This document shows, one piece after another, positions 18,273 to 27,438 of a DNA stretch of 64,000 nt (position 1 is the stretch's first letter; the number at the start of each line of letters is the position of its first letter). Origin of the DNA: Bacteroidota bacterium (GTDB taxonomy: Bacteria; Bacteroidota; Bacteroidia; UKL13-3); the NCBI GenBank assembly GCA_027484685.1, contig JAIXSO010000005.1:56496-120495 (forward strand). Direction: 5' to 3'. The notes beneath the pieces are model-generated. The model ran no database searches, was not told the origin of the DNA, and worked only from the letters and a program-made list of their open reading frames with translations. A program made the translations under genes and the position numbers.

Positions 18273-18280
18273 CAAATATA
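18273..18280 (-). promoter_or_regulatory. -7 promoter element of clpX
   Basis: TAtaTTTG on the minus strand, 38 nt before the ATG. No clear -33 element is visible at the expected distance. Confidence 0.4.
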
Positions 18281-18433
18281 ATACAATGAAAGGCTATTTT
18301 TGTTTGTTTTTTAAAATCTGCTCAAAGTTTAATTTACTAGTTTGAAGTACTTTGTGATATTTTAAAAAATGATCAAACACCAATACGATTATCAAATTTT
18401 AAAATAGAACAAATTGTAACAAAACCTAAATTT

Positions 18434-18997
18434 TTGCAGACTAGCACAAATAATAGTTTGGTTTTAGTAGCTTGGGGTATTACAATTATTTGTATTATTC
18501 CTTTGATAATTGTTGTATTTATGTTTTTTGCTGTTATTTCAATTGGCAATTTATTTTTTAATAAAAATAATGGACAAGAGACTGAATTAGAGGAAAATGA
18601 TTTTAATATTTGGTTTCCTTTTTATGAAAATGATTTTGTAAAGATTGAAGCAATGGAAATTATTCCTGAAGATGAATTTAATAATAGTAGATGGCATGGA
18701 CCAACATTGCTTAAATTTCAATCATTGCCTGGTATTCCTTTATTTGAATCAACTTATTTTAAAGACGAAACTTTTATCTTTTGTAATACATTAATTGTTT
18801 GTTTGGTAGATAAAGACTTAAAAATAAGAGAGTCTAAAATTTTTCAAGTAGATTTAATTACTTTAGAGGTTAAAGGTATTGCTGTATTAGACGAATTTTA
18901 CCAAATTTCATTCGAATTAATTGATGTAAATAAATTGAAATTGATTTGTAATAGAAATAAAAAGATTGAAATAATAATCACAAACGAAGTAGAATAA
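18434..18997 (+). CDS. Hypothetical membrane-anchored protein
   Basis: I do not recognise this protein. The frame is long and low in stop codons and ends right before a strong terminator, so it is probably real. Counting from the TTG at 18434 it is 187 aa with one N-terminal hydrophobic helix (VAWGITIICIIPLIIVVFMF), followed by an acidic soluble domain of beta-strand character (LLKFQSLPGIPLFESTYFK, VDLITLEVKGIAVLDEF). No ATG lies in frame near the start: the first is at residue 29 inside the helix, so the start is TTG or the gene is 5'-altered. It faces the 1423-aa T9SS gene tail to tail. Confidence 0.55.
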   Translation: MQTSTNNSLVLVAWGITIICIIPLIIVVFMFFAVISIGNLFFNKNNGQETELEENDFNIWFPFYENDFVKIEAMEIIPEDEFNNSRWHGPTLLKFQSLPGIPLFESTYFKDETFIFCNTLIVCLVDKDLKIRESKIFQVDLITLEVKGIAVLDEFYQISFELIDVNKLKLICNRNKKIEIIITNEVE

Positions 18998-19004
18998 GTT
19001 TAAC

Positions 19005-19045
19005 AAAAAAGCCGACTTAAAAATAATTTCTAAGTCGGCTTGTTA
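19005..19045. terminator. Bidirectional terminator
   Basis: 11-bp stem AAGCCGACTTA / TAAGTCGGCTT with an 11-nt loop and A/T runs outside it. It serves the rightward hypothetical gene and the leftward T9SS gene. Confidence 0.85.
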
Positions 19046-19062
19046 TTTTAAATCCGAATAAA

Positions 19063-22000
19063 TTACTTCACTAGCTTAATGCTATTATTGTAATTTGTAC
19101 CAGCAATATTTATAAAATAAATGCCTTTAGTTAAACCATTCAATTCACTTAAACTAATTGTGTTTTCACCCATGTTACAACCAACTGTTTTACTCAAAAT
19201 TTGTCTGCCACTTAAGTTAAATACTGAAATTACAAATTCTTCATTTTCAGTAGTATTAATTGTTAATGCAGTAGTTTCAGTTAATGGATTTGGATAAACC
19301 GAAACTAAAGTTTGATTGGCCTTATTTTGGCTTACAGTTACTGTTTTCGCATATTCAAACGTACCATCATTGTCAATCATTTTTAGTCTGTAATACAATA
19401 TTTTAGCATTTAGTTGTTCAAATGCATTTTGGTGGAAATAACTATAATTGGTTAATGTGTTTGAATTGCCTTTGGCTTTAGTGGTATTTATTTTAGTAAA
19501 AATAGTTCCGTTCTCACTAACTTCTAATTCATACCTACTTGCATTTATTTCTTGGCTGCTTACCCAATTAACCAACACATTTTTTTGGTTGTTTTTAGCA
19601 TCAAAACTTACCAGTTTTACAGGTAAAGGATTGGTATTACTGGTTCCTGTAAAATTAGCAGGTAATGTGCTTGCAATTAAAGATGTGCCGCCAATTAGTG
19701 CTAAATTACTAACACTATAATTACTACTACTTTCTAAGTTCCAAACAGTTGGTTGGTAGTAAGCAATTTTAGCAGTTGCCGAGCCATTTGTGTTTCCAAA
19801 CATGGCAGAATCGAAAGTAAAAGTTGGTAAATAATCGTATGAAATACCGCTGGTAGGAGTAACAGTGTAATAACCATTAAATTGTGTTTTTGAGCTTAAT
19901 AAATTTGGTGCATTTACTCCTGAATAAAACCTAACAGCTACCGAAGTAGGCGTTAAACCTAAAGAACCCCAAGTAATACTAGCTACTTTTCTGCTTCCAA
20001 ATATATAATCGGTAGTGGTATTATTATTAGGTGCAGCTGATTCGGTAGCTATTGGTGGAATTGTGGTTGTAGTAAACTCATCTGCACCAATATCAACAGT
20101 TCCTGTTGCAATGGTAGTACTTCTATTTTGATTTTGAATATCTACTGTATTATTTACTATGGCAATCCCTTTTCCATGCGCATACCAACATAAAGCATTG
20201 GTTGAATCTATTGTTAAATCGCCATTGGTTAAGTTTTTAAACAATGAATTTGCAGGAACAATGGTTGATGTTTCAGCCCAACTGCTTAAATCGCCTAATG
20301 AGCTGGTTTGCCATTGTGCTAAAGTTTGAGGTGTAAATGTACTTCCCCAAGCTCCAACCGATGAAGCATTTGCTGATAATAATAAATTATAGTTTGATGT
20401 ATTGTTTGTCCAATTAGTAGTTGGCGCAGCAGGTATATTTCCAATAGCAGCATGTATTCCAGTTCCACCTGTTCTTGCATTGTAAAATAAATTATTTCTC
20501 AAACTAATCAAGTTTGCTGCTCTGCGTTCAAAAGCAAACGAGTTTAATGCACCTGAACTAGCCGTTCCTCCAATATAAACTGTGTTGTTAAAGTAGTTGG
20601 TAATATTTCCAGCTGCGTTATCCGAAATTCCTCTTATAATTATTGCATTGGTATTGGTTCCATTGGTAATAGAAATAGTGTTGTTTCTAAAAATCCAGTT
20701 TTTAACTGAACCAACTATGTAAATGCCATGTATAAAGGCACTTGCACCAGTTGAAGGGCAAGTAATATTGTAAACAATATTCCCTTCTACAATTCCGTTA
20801 TTGGTACTATTATCTACCACAATTCCAGTGGGAACTACATTAGCAGTGGTGTTTAAAGCACTCAAATTATAAACTTTATTGTATCCAATATACGATTGAC
20901 CAGTTTCGGCAGACGAAACCAAACCAATACCCATTAAGGTAGTTGTTATAGGTCCAACTTGAGCTCCAGCCGATGATATGTTATAAATTAAATTATTATA
21001 AATGTATGGAGATGCTCCACCACCTTGAAAGCTAATTGCTCTTACTCCCGAACTAGTTAAAACGCCAGTTCCTGCTATATTTGCTATGGTATTATTGCTA
21101 ACAATAATTTCTCCATAACCACCTACAAATCCGTAAATGCAAAGTGTTAAACGCATGTTGTTTATAATGCTATTTGCATTGGTGGGGTGGCCAATTAAAT
21201 TTCCAGTAACTACAGCTCTGCCAGATTCAATTCTTATCCCTGCAAAATCAAATGCTCCTGTTGAGGTTAAGTTAATGTTTTGAATTACATTATTTTGAAC
21301 AGTAGTTCCAGATGAAATGCTGGTGTTTATATTCATAATTACAAAGTTTACTCCGTTGGCATTTAATAAAGCACTACCACCACACAGTGGGCTTTGTCCG
21401 CCAAAATAGTTGCCAATAATTTGGTTATTACTTGCATTTACTCCTGGTATTAACATGATTGAAACTACATCGCCTGCTGCTACATTGGTTGTTGCGTTAT
21501 AGTAAAAACTGTTAGATAATATTCTCCAATTTCCGCCATTTCCAGTTGTTGCAATAAACACAGCTGAACGTCTGTAATTAAATAAATTGCTATTGCTTAT
21601 GGTAATATTGCTATTGGTTAAATTAGCAGAACCAGCTGAATAAAATAAAATTGTTGGAATACCTACTGAATCGCTTCTATCTCTTACATCATTATTGGTA
21701 AATAATAAATCGCGCACACCAGTTGATGAGTTTACCGATGTTCCAAAATTAATCACACCAATATTGAGTAAATTATTAGCACCTTCAATGATACAATTTT
21801 GAATGGTATCTAAGCGAGCTCCATTAATGTAACTAAATGTTGATGCATTGCTTTCTTTATTTAAAAATCTTAAATATTTACCTGTTCCACTAATTGGCCC
21901 TTTACCATCAATAACTACATTTTGTGAACCATTAAATTCTATAAGTGAATTTAGAAAGCGGCCAGTAATGTTTCTTAACACATCAGCAGAGGGCACGATT

Positions 22001-23334
22001 TTTACATTGAATCCATTTTGCGATATATATGATAATGAGGCAATGGCTGTATCTTCAATATCGGAAATAATACTTAAAGTTAAATTTCCACTTAAACCAT
22101 TGGCATTTATATCTTTAAATGCATCGCTTAAATAATTGTAATTACCTGTTGTTCCTACAGTTTTGGTTCCTAATAAACCTTCAGAAATTGTTCTTGAACC
22201 TAGTGGAGCTGTGGTGTTTGGAACAACACCTATACTATTAACAGTTAGTAAATTACATTCAGCATCAATGGTATTTAAAGCAGTAGCACCGCTGCTTATA
22301 TTATAAGTTAACCAAAAGTAGTTGGTGTCTTTTAAAAGATTTTGAGAGCCTGTAACAATAAAAGAACCATTTGGAGATGAAACTGTGCTACCGAATTGAT
22401 TAACAGCCGAAAACACGCCATTATTTCCAGTGTAAAATACTTTAGCTTGTGTTAAATTACTATTGTTGGTTGTTCCTAATGTGCTTAAGTTTAACTGAGT
22501 AAGTGCAATTGGGTTTAGCTCACCGCTGGTAACCACTGTTATTTTTAATATTTCTTCATTGCTACTACCCTTAGGTACATTTTTAATACTTGCTAATTCA
22601 GTATTTGACGAAACATAAACCATATTAGCTTTATTGTATGGAGTAAATGTAATAAAGTTGTTATCAGTAAAGGCAGCAACATTAGTAGTTCTTGTAATGT
22701 ATTGATTTAAATATTGGTTAGCAGTGGTTTGGTTTAATTGCAAACCTACTGTAGTTGTAATAGTTGGAGTAGCTGCGCTTACCGAAAATTGGCCTTCTAC
22801 TAAATAAATTTTATTGGTAGTTTCCTCTAAAACACACGAAAAGGTAGCATTTGAAATAGATGGGGCACCTAATTCATACGAAACCCATTTTACCCATAAT
22901 TGTCTGTTTGGTGCTGTTCCTGCAATTTTCCAAACCACAAAATCGTTGGTATTAGTTGGAGGGTTGGTTGTAAACGCATCCCAAAAACAGGCAATAGTAC
23001 TGTCAGGTAATGATGAACTTGGTAAATCGCTGTTATCGTTTGGCAAAGAAGTTGTGTTTGAAAAAGTTACCAAACCGTTAGAACTAGCACGTAGTGATGT
23101 TACTACATTTCCATAATAATTAAATGTAAAAGGAATAGTAACGGCAGTTGACCATTGGTTAGAAGCTGCTGAGGCAGCAACTATGGTATTCCAACCAGTT
23201 ATAATGTCATCATTATCAGTATTAACTAATCCTGGGTTACCACCACCAATAGTATAATTAACAGTGTAACTCGTTTGAGCAATGCCTAATAAACTTAGCA
23301 TTGCAAAGCAAAAACCTAAATAAATTTTCTTCAT
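19063..23334 (-). CDS. T9SS-secreted beta-helix surface protein (1423 aa)
   Basis: A giant cell-surface or secreted protein. The signal peptide ends LLGIAQ. Residues ~20-245 are an N-terminal beta-sandwich (TVNYTIGGGNPG, FTFNYYGNVVTSLRASSNG). Residues ~245-385 are a second beta domain (VPKGSSNEEILKITVVTSGE) of the kind found before beta-helices. Residues ~390-1090 are a right-handed parallel beta-helix with repeated N..I...NN.I.. turns. Next comes a short beta domain, then NPLPVKLVSFDAK.., a fibronectin-like module shared with two other proteins here. The T9SS type A sorting domain starts at VSVYPNPLTETTAL and ends GIYFINIAGTNYNNSIKLVK. No catalytic residues are apparent; adhesin or matrix function is inferred. 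Confidence 0.88.
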   Translation of the reverse strand: MKKIYLGFCFAMLSLLGIAQTSYTVNYTIGGGNPGLVNTDNDDIITGWNTIVAASAASNQWSTAVTIPFTFNYYGNVVTSLRASSNGLVTFSNTTSLPNDNSDLPSSSLPDSTIACFWDAFTTNPPTNTNDFVVWKIAGTAPNRQLWVKWVSYELGAPSISNATFSCVLEETTNKIYLVEGQFSVSAATPTITTTVGLQLNQTTANQYLNQYITRTTNVAAFTDNNFITFTPYNKANMVYVSSNTELASIKNVPKGSSNEEILKITVVTSGELNPIALTQLNLSTLGTTNNSNLTQAKVFYTGNNGVFSAVNQFGSTVSSPNGSFIVTGSQNLLKDTNYFWLTYNISSGATALNTIDAECNLLTVNSIGVVPNTTAPLGSRTISEGLLGTKTVGTTGNYNYLSDAFKDINANGLSGNLTLSIISDIEDTAIASLSYISQNGFNVKIVPSADVLRNITGRFLNSLIEFNGSQNVVIDGKGPISGTGKYLRFLNKESNASTFSYINGARLDTIQNCIIEGANNLLNIGVINFGTSVNSSTGVRDLLFTNNDVRDRSDSVGIPTILFYSAGSANLTNSNITISNSNLFNYRRSAVFIATTGNGGNWRILSNSFYYNATTNVAAGDVVSIMLIPGVNASNNQIIGNYFGGQSPLCGGSALLNANGVNFVIMNINTSISSGTTVQNNVIQNINLTSTGAFDFAGIRIESGRAVVTGNLIGHPTNANSIINNMRLTLCIYGFVGGYGEIIVSNNTIANIAGTGVLTSSGVRAISFQGGGASPYIYNNLIYNISSAGAQVGPITTTLMGIGLVSSAETGQSYIGYNKVYNLSALNTTANVVPTGIVVDNSTNNGIVEGNIVYNITCPSTGASAFIHGIYIVGSVKNWIFRNNTISITNGTNTNAIIIRGISDNAAGNITNYFNNTVYIGGTASSGALNSFAFERRAANLISLRNNLFYNARTGGTGIHAAIGNIPAAPTTNWTNNTSNYNLLLSANASSVGAWGSTFTPQTLAQWQTSSLGDLSSWAETSTIVPANSLFKNLTNGDLTIDSTNALCWYAHGKGIAIVNNTVDIQNQNRSTTIATGTVDIGADEFTTTTIPPIATESAAPNNNTTTDYIFGSRKVASITWGSLGLTPTSVAVRFYSGVNAPNLLSSKTQFNGYYTVTPTSGISYDYLPTFTFDSAMFGNTNGSATAKIAYYQPTVWNLESSSNYSVSNLALIGGTSLIASTLPANFTGTSNTNPLPVKLVSFDAKNNQKNVLVNWVSSQEINASRYELEVSENGTIFTKINTTKAKGNSNTLTNYSYFHQNAFEQLNAKILYYRLKMIDNDGTFEYAKTVTVSQNKANQTLVSVYPNPLTETTALTINTTENEEFVISVFNLSGRQILSKTVGCNMGENTISLSELNGLTKGIYFINIAGTNYNNSIKLVK

Positions 23335-23518
23335 TTTTATGTTTTAAAAAGTCGGCAAATATAGTTTTGAATTTAACTAAATGAATAAAAATGAGTAAAA
23401 AATCAATCTACGTAAATTTAGATTATATTCTGAATTGTGTAATTAGGAAAATTGCTTAAATGGTAGTGTAGATTTATGGAAATACTTGATTGTTTAATGG
23501 ACTGGGTTATTTCATAAA

Positions 23519-23555
23519 AAAAAGCCTACATGCTAAATTTGCATGCAGGCTTTCA
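23519..23555 (-). terminator. Terminator after the Spy-like gene
   Basis: Stem AAAGCCTACATGC / GCATGCAGGCTTT (one A-C mismatch) with a 7-nt loop, flanked by a long A-run that reads as U-run on the minus strand. Confidence 0.8.
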
Positions 23556-23573
23556 TTTTTGGCTAAATAAAAA

Positions 23574-24005
23574 CTAGTCTTTTTTTCTATTGGCTAACTG
23601 TTTTAAAAGTTCGCGTTTAAAATCATTTTCAGCTTTAAAAAGTAAAACTACTTTTTTTACAGGCAAAACTTTTTTGAATTCAGCTGCATATTTTTTCAAA
23701 AGTTCAGCTTCATTTATTTTAAAATTTACCATGTCGGCCAATACTTTTTCGGCTTCTGCATCCGTCATGTTAGGCATGTCGGCCATTTCTTCGGTAATTT
23801 TACCTTTGGTGCTTTGGCGTAATTTCTTTAGCTCTTCGGTAAACTTATTATAAACTGGCCAAAAAACCTTGGCTTCTTCGGCAGTTAAATTGAGGCGTTC
23901 AGTTATAAACCCAATTTTCATGGCTTCCAAACGTTCGCCTTTTTGGGCTAATAAATTGCTAGTAAATGCAATTAATAAACTAAAAATTAAAATATACTTT
24001 TTCAT
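23574..24005 (-). CDS. Spy/CpxP-like periplasmic protein of the sigma-factor cluster
   Basis: A 143-aa secreted helical protein. The signal peptide ends SNLLAQ. The mature part is highly charged helix with the LTAEEAKVFWPVYNKF pattern (the LT..QA..F.P.. motif of Spy-like chaperones in Bacteroidota). It is usually annotated as 'sensor of ECF-type sigma factor' in such clusters. It lies 12 bp downstream of the anti-sigma gene and so closes a leftward operon. I infer an envelope-stress chaperone or sensor modulating the anti-sigma factor; there is no direct proof. Confidence 0.7.
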   Translation of the reverse strand: MKKYILIFSLLIAFTSNLLAQKGERLEAMKIGFITERLNLTAEEAKVFWPVYNKFTEELKKLRQSTKGKITEEMADMPNMTDAEAEKVLADMVNFKINEAELLKKYAAEFKKVLPVKKVVLLFKAENDFKRELLKQLANRKKD

Positions 24006-24017
24006 AATTTGTTTTTT

Positions 24018-24551
24018 TTATAATTCATCTAATAAAGCTTGCTCGTCAGCATGTTCTATCAAATATTGTTCTACTTCCTTGGTATTGTTCTCTTCTTTAT
24101 TTTCTATTTGATTAATTGGTTTTACCTCGTTAATCCATTCAATTTTTACATCATTATTGGCTAAGTATTCAATCATTTCTTCTTCGCTCACTTTGTTTAA
24201 GTTAGCATTTAAATTATTTGAATTACTGTTATTTATAAAAATAGTCAATCCAACAATAGCAATTAATAATGCTGCTATTCCGCTTACAGTTTTCCAATTA
24301 AATAAGCTTATTTTTTTAGCCTCGGGCTTTTGTATTTTACTTAAAATAGCATTTTTATTTTGTTCAAAATAATTATTTGGAACTGTAAATCCGCCCTCAT
24401 TACCACTAATATTTAAATTAGGCTCTTGGTTTATTTTATTTAAAATACTGTTTTTCGATTTTTCAAAATAAGCCTCTGGAGCAGTTAAACCGCCTTGATT
24501 GCCCAAGTTTTTTAAAAACCCATCGTCAATATTTTCAAACTCGTTTTTCAT
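24018..24551 (-). CDS. Putative anti-sigma factor with duplicated N-terminal motif
   Basis: A 177-aa single-pass membrane protein. The cytoplasmic N-terminus contains two copies of one motif: GGLTAPEAYFEKSKNSILNK and GGFTVPNNYFEQNKNAILSK, about 32 residues apart. This VP..YF motif is typical of Bacteroidota anti-sigma regulators. One transmembrane helix (VSGIAALLIAIVGLTIFI, ~108-125) leads to a periplasmic tail rich in Asn/Glu. It lies downstream of an ECF sigma gene but is separated from it by an acyltransferase gene, and is 12 bp upstream of the Spy-like gene. Confidence 0.65.
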   Translation of the reverse strand: MKNEFENIDDGFLKNLGNQGGLTAPEAYFEKSKNSILNKINQEPNLNISGNEGGFTVPNNYFEQNKNAILSKIQKPEAKKISLFNWKTVSGIAALLIAIVGLTIFINNSNSNNLNANLNKVSEEEMIEYLANNDVKIEWINEVKPINQIENKEENNTKEVEQYLIEHADEQALLDEL

Positions 24552-24606
24552 ATTGTTTTTAAGTAGATGCCGTTGAATCTAAATGGTTTAATTTAACTAT
24601 AAAAAT

Positions 24607-25626
24607 TTAACCATTTTCTTTTTTTATGTTTCCTAAAACGTATTTATTGGTTATTTCAAACTGAGTTAAAAGCCAAACTAAAGTGCTGGTTAACAATACG
24701 GTAATTCCAAAAATAATAAAGCCAGTTAAATTATCTGTTTGATTCATTTTTGGATCGTCTAAATATTCATAAGCTATAAAAATAAACATGGGGTGATACA
24801 AGTAAATACCCAACGATTGGTTATTTAAGAAATGAATAAAAGCATTGTCAGTCCAGTTTTGTGATGAAGTATAGATAATGGTAAAAAATATCAAACTGAT
24901 GTTTAATATTAAATAAGGAATAACAAAAAAGTTAAAAAACTGCTGACCTTTAAAAATAATGCCAACAATTCCAACAAATGATAAACCAATTAAAAACAAT
25001 AGAAAAAGTGCATTTGGCCTAAGTTCGATAATGCTATTGCGCAAAGCAAAACCTATATAAAAAAATAGGAGGTAAGAATAAAATCGTTTTTCGCCTAAAA
25101 AATACAAAGGCAGTTCATTAATTGGTAATTTTGGGTCACGGTAAATTAAAAACCAAGCTACTGTAATACAGGCAGTTAATATCAAAACTAAAAAACTAGG
25201 AATTTTAAATTTTATAACCCAATAACACATTATTACAGCTAAAATATAAGCAGGCACATACCATAAATGAAAAAATGGATGTATGAAATCGTAAACCGAA
25301 ATTGTTAAAATAGAACGATGGTAAAAAGCAAAAGGTAAATAAACCACAAAAGCTATTAACCAAGGAATAATGGCCCTATTAACCAATTTTTTTAAAAATG
25401 GAAAAATGCCTTTATCATAAGCCGATTTTTTAACTAAAAATCCGCTGATCGATAAAAACAAAGGCATGTGAAAAAAGAAAATTACAAATAAAGCCAAGCC
25501 TAAAGGCAAAGCGTGCGAAAGTATTACCAATAAAACCAAAAGACCTTTAACGGTATTTAATCCAGGGCTATAGCTTTGCAGTTCTGCATGTTGTAAAGTT
25601 TTAAATTGTTGTAAATATTTTAACAT
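24607..25626 (-). CDS. Acyltransferase 3 family integral membrane protein
   Basis: A 339-aa protein with about ten transmembrane helices. The N-terminal motif GLLVLLVILSHALPL carries the family His, followed by FFFHMPLFLSISGFLVKK, the conserved arrangement of acyltransferase-3/OafA-like enzymes that transfer acyl groups to extracellular sugars or polymers. YHPMFIFIAY near residue 270 is another expected His-containing helix. The substrate is unknown. It sits 16 bp after the ECF sigma gene and 55 bp before the anti-sigma gene in the same direction. Confidence 0.88.
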   Translation of the reverse strand: MLKYLQQFKTLQHAELQSYSPGLNTVKGLLVLLVILSHALPLGLALFVIFFFHMPLFLSISGFLVKKSAYDKGIFPFLKKLVNRAIIPWLIAFVVYLPFAFYHRSILTISVYDFIHPFFHLWYVPAYILAVIMCYWVIKFKIPSFLVLILTACITVAWFLIYRDPKLPINELPLYFLGEKRFYSYLLFFYIGFALRNSIIELRPNALFLLFLIGLSFVGIVGIIFKGQQFFNFFVIPYLILNISLIFFTIIYTSSQNWTDNAFIHFLNNQSLGIYLYHPMFIFIAYEYLDDPKMNQTDNLTGFIIFGITVLLTSTLVWLLTQFEITNKYVLGNIKKENG

Positions 25627-25642
25627 ATGGGTTATAAAATAA

Positions 25643-26206
25643 TTATCTCGTATTGGGTTTCTTTAAGTATTCTTCAATTTTTTTTACGGCATGAAAATAA
25701 GAAGCCTTTAGCGCGCCTACACTAGTTTCTAGCACTTGTTGCATTTCTTCGTATTTCATGTTTTCGTAATACTTCATGTTAAATACCAACCTCTGTTTAT
25801 GAGGCAAAGTTAATATTGCTTGCTGCAATTTTAACTCTATTTGGTTACCATCAAAATAATTATCGGCAGTAAGTTTATTGCTTAAATATTCAGCATTTTC
25901 ATCATCAAGCGAGGTGTTAAAATTTTGTTTCTTTTTTTGAATAAATTGTAATGCTTCGTTGGTGGCTATGCGATAAATCCAAGTGTACAGCTTACTATCT
26001 TCCCTAAATTTACTTAAGTTTTCCCAAACCTTAATAAAAGTATTTTGTAAAATATCATCTGCATCATCATGGTCAATTACAATTCTGCGAATATGCCAAT
26101 ACGTTTGTTTTTGGTACTTATTTAAAATAAGTTCAAAAGCAGCAGTTTTGGTTTGCTCATTTGCAAATTTTGCAATTATTTCACTATCAGCTATTTCTAT
26201 TTTCAA
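25643..26206 (-). CDS. ECF-type RNA polymerase sigma factor
   Basis: A 187-aa extracytoplasmic-function sigma factor. Region 2 (~residues 25-95) has the DDADDILQNTFIKVWENL core-binding segment and YTWIYRIATNEALQF. Region 4 (~125-180) has LPHKQRLVFNMKYYENMKYE and the VLETSVGALKASYFHAVKK recognition helix. The start must be TTG (26204-26206): an in-frame TAA is immediately upstream and no ATG lies before residue ~140. The gene starts 54 bp after radC ends and is followed closely by acyltransferase, anti-sigma and Spy-like genes, so it probably autoregulates that cluster. Confidence 0.9.
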   Translation of the reverse strand: MKIEIADSEIIAKFANEQTKTAAFELILNKYQKQTYWHIRRIVIDHDDADDILQNTFIKVWENLSKFREDSKLYTWIYRIATNEALQFIQKKKQNFNTSLDDENAEYLSNKLTADNYFDGNQIELKLQQAILTLPHKQRLVFNMKYYENMKYEEMQQVLETSVGALKASYFHAVKKIEEYLKKPNTR

Positions 26207-26260
26207 TTAAGGTGTTGGTTAGTAAATATTGTGGCTTTGATGGTTTTTTTGTTAAATGGT

Positions 26261-26962
26261 TTAAAAATTATCGTTATCAGCAAAACTATAATATTTGTCG
26301 TTTCCCACTATTATATGGTCAACTATGTCAATATCAAGTACTTTTCCTGCGTTTTTTAGGTTTTTTGTAATTTGCACATCGGCTGCACTTGGCTGTAAAT
26401 TGCCCGAGGGGTGATTATGGCAAAGCACAATATAACTGGCCAAATGTTCAATGGCATGTTTAAAAATAATTTTGGTGTCAACCACAGTTCCTGCTACTCC
26501 ACCTTCACTAATTTTTTTACGAGCAATTACTTTTCGGTTTCGTGCTAAAAGTAAAATCCAAAATTCTTCGTGAGGTAAATCTGCCAGCAAGGGCTCAAAA
26601 TAATTAAATGCCTCGCGCGAGTTTTTTATAATTTCAATTTGTTTGGCATCTTCGTCTTTTCGCCTACGGCCAAGTTCTAGCGCTGCTGCTATGGTTATGG
26701 CTTTTGCTTCACCAATTCCTTTTACTTTTTTTAGGTCGTTAATGGTAAGTTTGGCTAGTTCGTTAATATTTTCGGAAGTTAATTGTAAAATTTTTCTGGC
26801 TAAATCAACAGCAGATTCATTTTTAGTACCTGTGGCAATTAAAATGGCCAAAAGCTCGGCATTACTTAACGATTGTTTCCCTTTCAACAAGAATTTTTCT
26901 CTTGGTCTGTCATCTTCGGCCCAAGCTTTAATACCCGTAAATTTATCTAAACTTTCTTCCAT
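26261..26962 (-). CDS. radC: RadC family (UPF0758) JAB-domain protein
   Basis: A 233-aa protein with an N-terminal helix-hairpin-helix (LKKVKGIGEAKAITIAAALELGR, residues ~60-95, read as two blocks) and a C-terminal JAB/MPN metal-binding domain. The zinc motif is in VLCHNHPSGN followed by PSAADVQIT (H-x-H-x7-S-xx-D). The historical name is DNA-repair protein RadC, but its biochemical role is unsettled. It lies 54 bp upstream of the ECF sigma gene and could be co-transcribed with it, although an independent promoter is likely. The -7-like element TAttTTGC on the minus strand lies just upstream. Confidence 0.92.
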   Translation of the reverse strand: MEESLDKFTGIKAWAEDDRPREKFLLKGKQSLSNAELLAILIATGTKNESAVDLARKILQLTSENINELAKLTINDLKKVKGIGEAKAITIAAALELGRRRKDEDAKQIEIIKNSREAFNYFEPLLADLPHEEFWILLLARNRKVIARKKISEGGVAGTVVDTKIIFKHAIEHLASYIVLCHNHPSGNLQPSAADVQITKNLKNAGKVLDIDIVDHIIVGNDKYYSFADNDNF

Positions 26963-27008
26963 TTACTCAATTTTGTAATGGCAAAATAGTGTAAATAGCT
27001 AAAAACAA

Positions 27009-27044
27009 AAAAAAGCTTACCCATAATTTATGAGTAAGCTTTTA
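27009..27044 (-). terminator. Terminator after rpsT
   Basis: Stem AAAAGCTTAC(T)CAT / ATG(G)GTAAGCTTTT with an AT-rich loop, followed by eight U on the minus strand. Confidence 0.85.
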
Positions 27045-27076
27045 ATAATAATACTTTATTTAAGACAAATTGCTGA

Positions 27077-27376
27077 TTAAGCAGCTTTTTTCTTAGTTGT
27101 TTTGGTAGCTTTTTTAGGAGCAGTTCCAATTTTGCTAACTAATTTTGCTAATTTAGATTTTTGGTTAGCAGCTTTATTTTTGTGAATAATGCTACGTTTA
27201 GCCAATTTGTCTAACATACTAGCTACTTTTTTAAATAATTCTGAAGCTGCAGCTTTATCTTCAGATAAGCGTAGTTCTTTAATAGCACTACGAGTTGATT
27301 TTGCTTGATAACGGTTACGTAAACGCTTAGTTGCGTTACTTCTGTTACGTTTTATTGCTGATTTATGATTAGCCAT
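27077..27376 (-). CDS. rpsT: 30S ribosomal protein S20
   Basis: A 99-aa basic, helix-only small-subunit protein. The N-terminus MANHKSAIKRNRSNATKRLR is nearly the family consensus, with KSTRSAIKELR and the conserved IHKNKAANQKSKLAKLV region. The C-terminal KKATKTTKKKAA is a lysine-rich tail longer than in E. coli S20. Its own promoter and an upstream leader with a stable hairpin are present (see those entries). A strong terminator separates it from radC, so it is a single-gene unit. Confidence 0.97.
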   Translation of the reverse strand: MANHKSAIKRNRSNATKRLRNRYQAKSTRSAIKELRLSEDKAAASELFKKVASMLDKLAKRSIIHKNKAANQKSKLAKLVSKIGTAPKKATKTTKKKAA

Positions 27377-27404
27377 CTTTGTTTATAATTTATCTCGTTA
27401 AAAA

Positions 27405-27430
27405 TATTAGTTATTTGTTGATAACTAATA
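27405..27430 (-). promoter_or_regulatory. Hairpin in the rpsT 5' leader
   Basis: Perfect 10-bp inverted repeat TATTAGTTAT / ATAACTAATA with a 6-nt loop inside the untranslated leader. It ends about 28 nt before the start codon. It could be a structure bound by S20 or simply an mRNA stabiliser; no T-run follows, so it is not a terminator. Confidence 0.5.
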
Positions 27431-27438
27431 AAGGGCTG

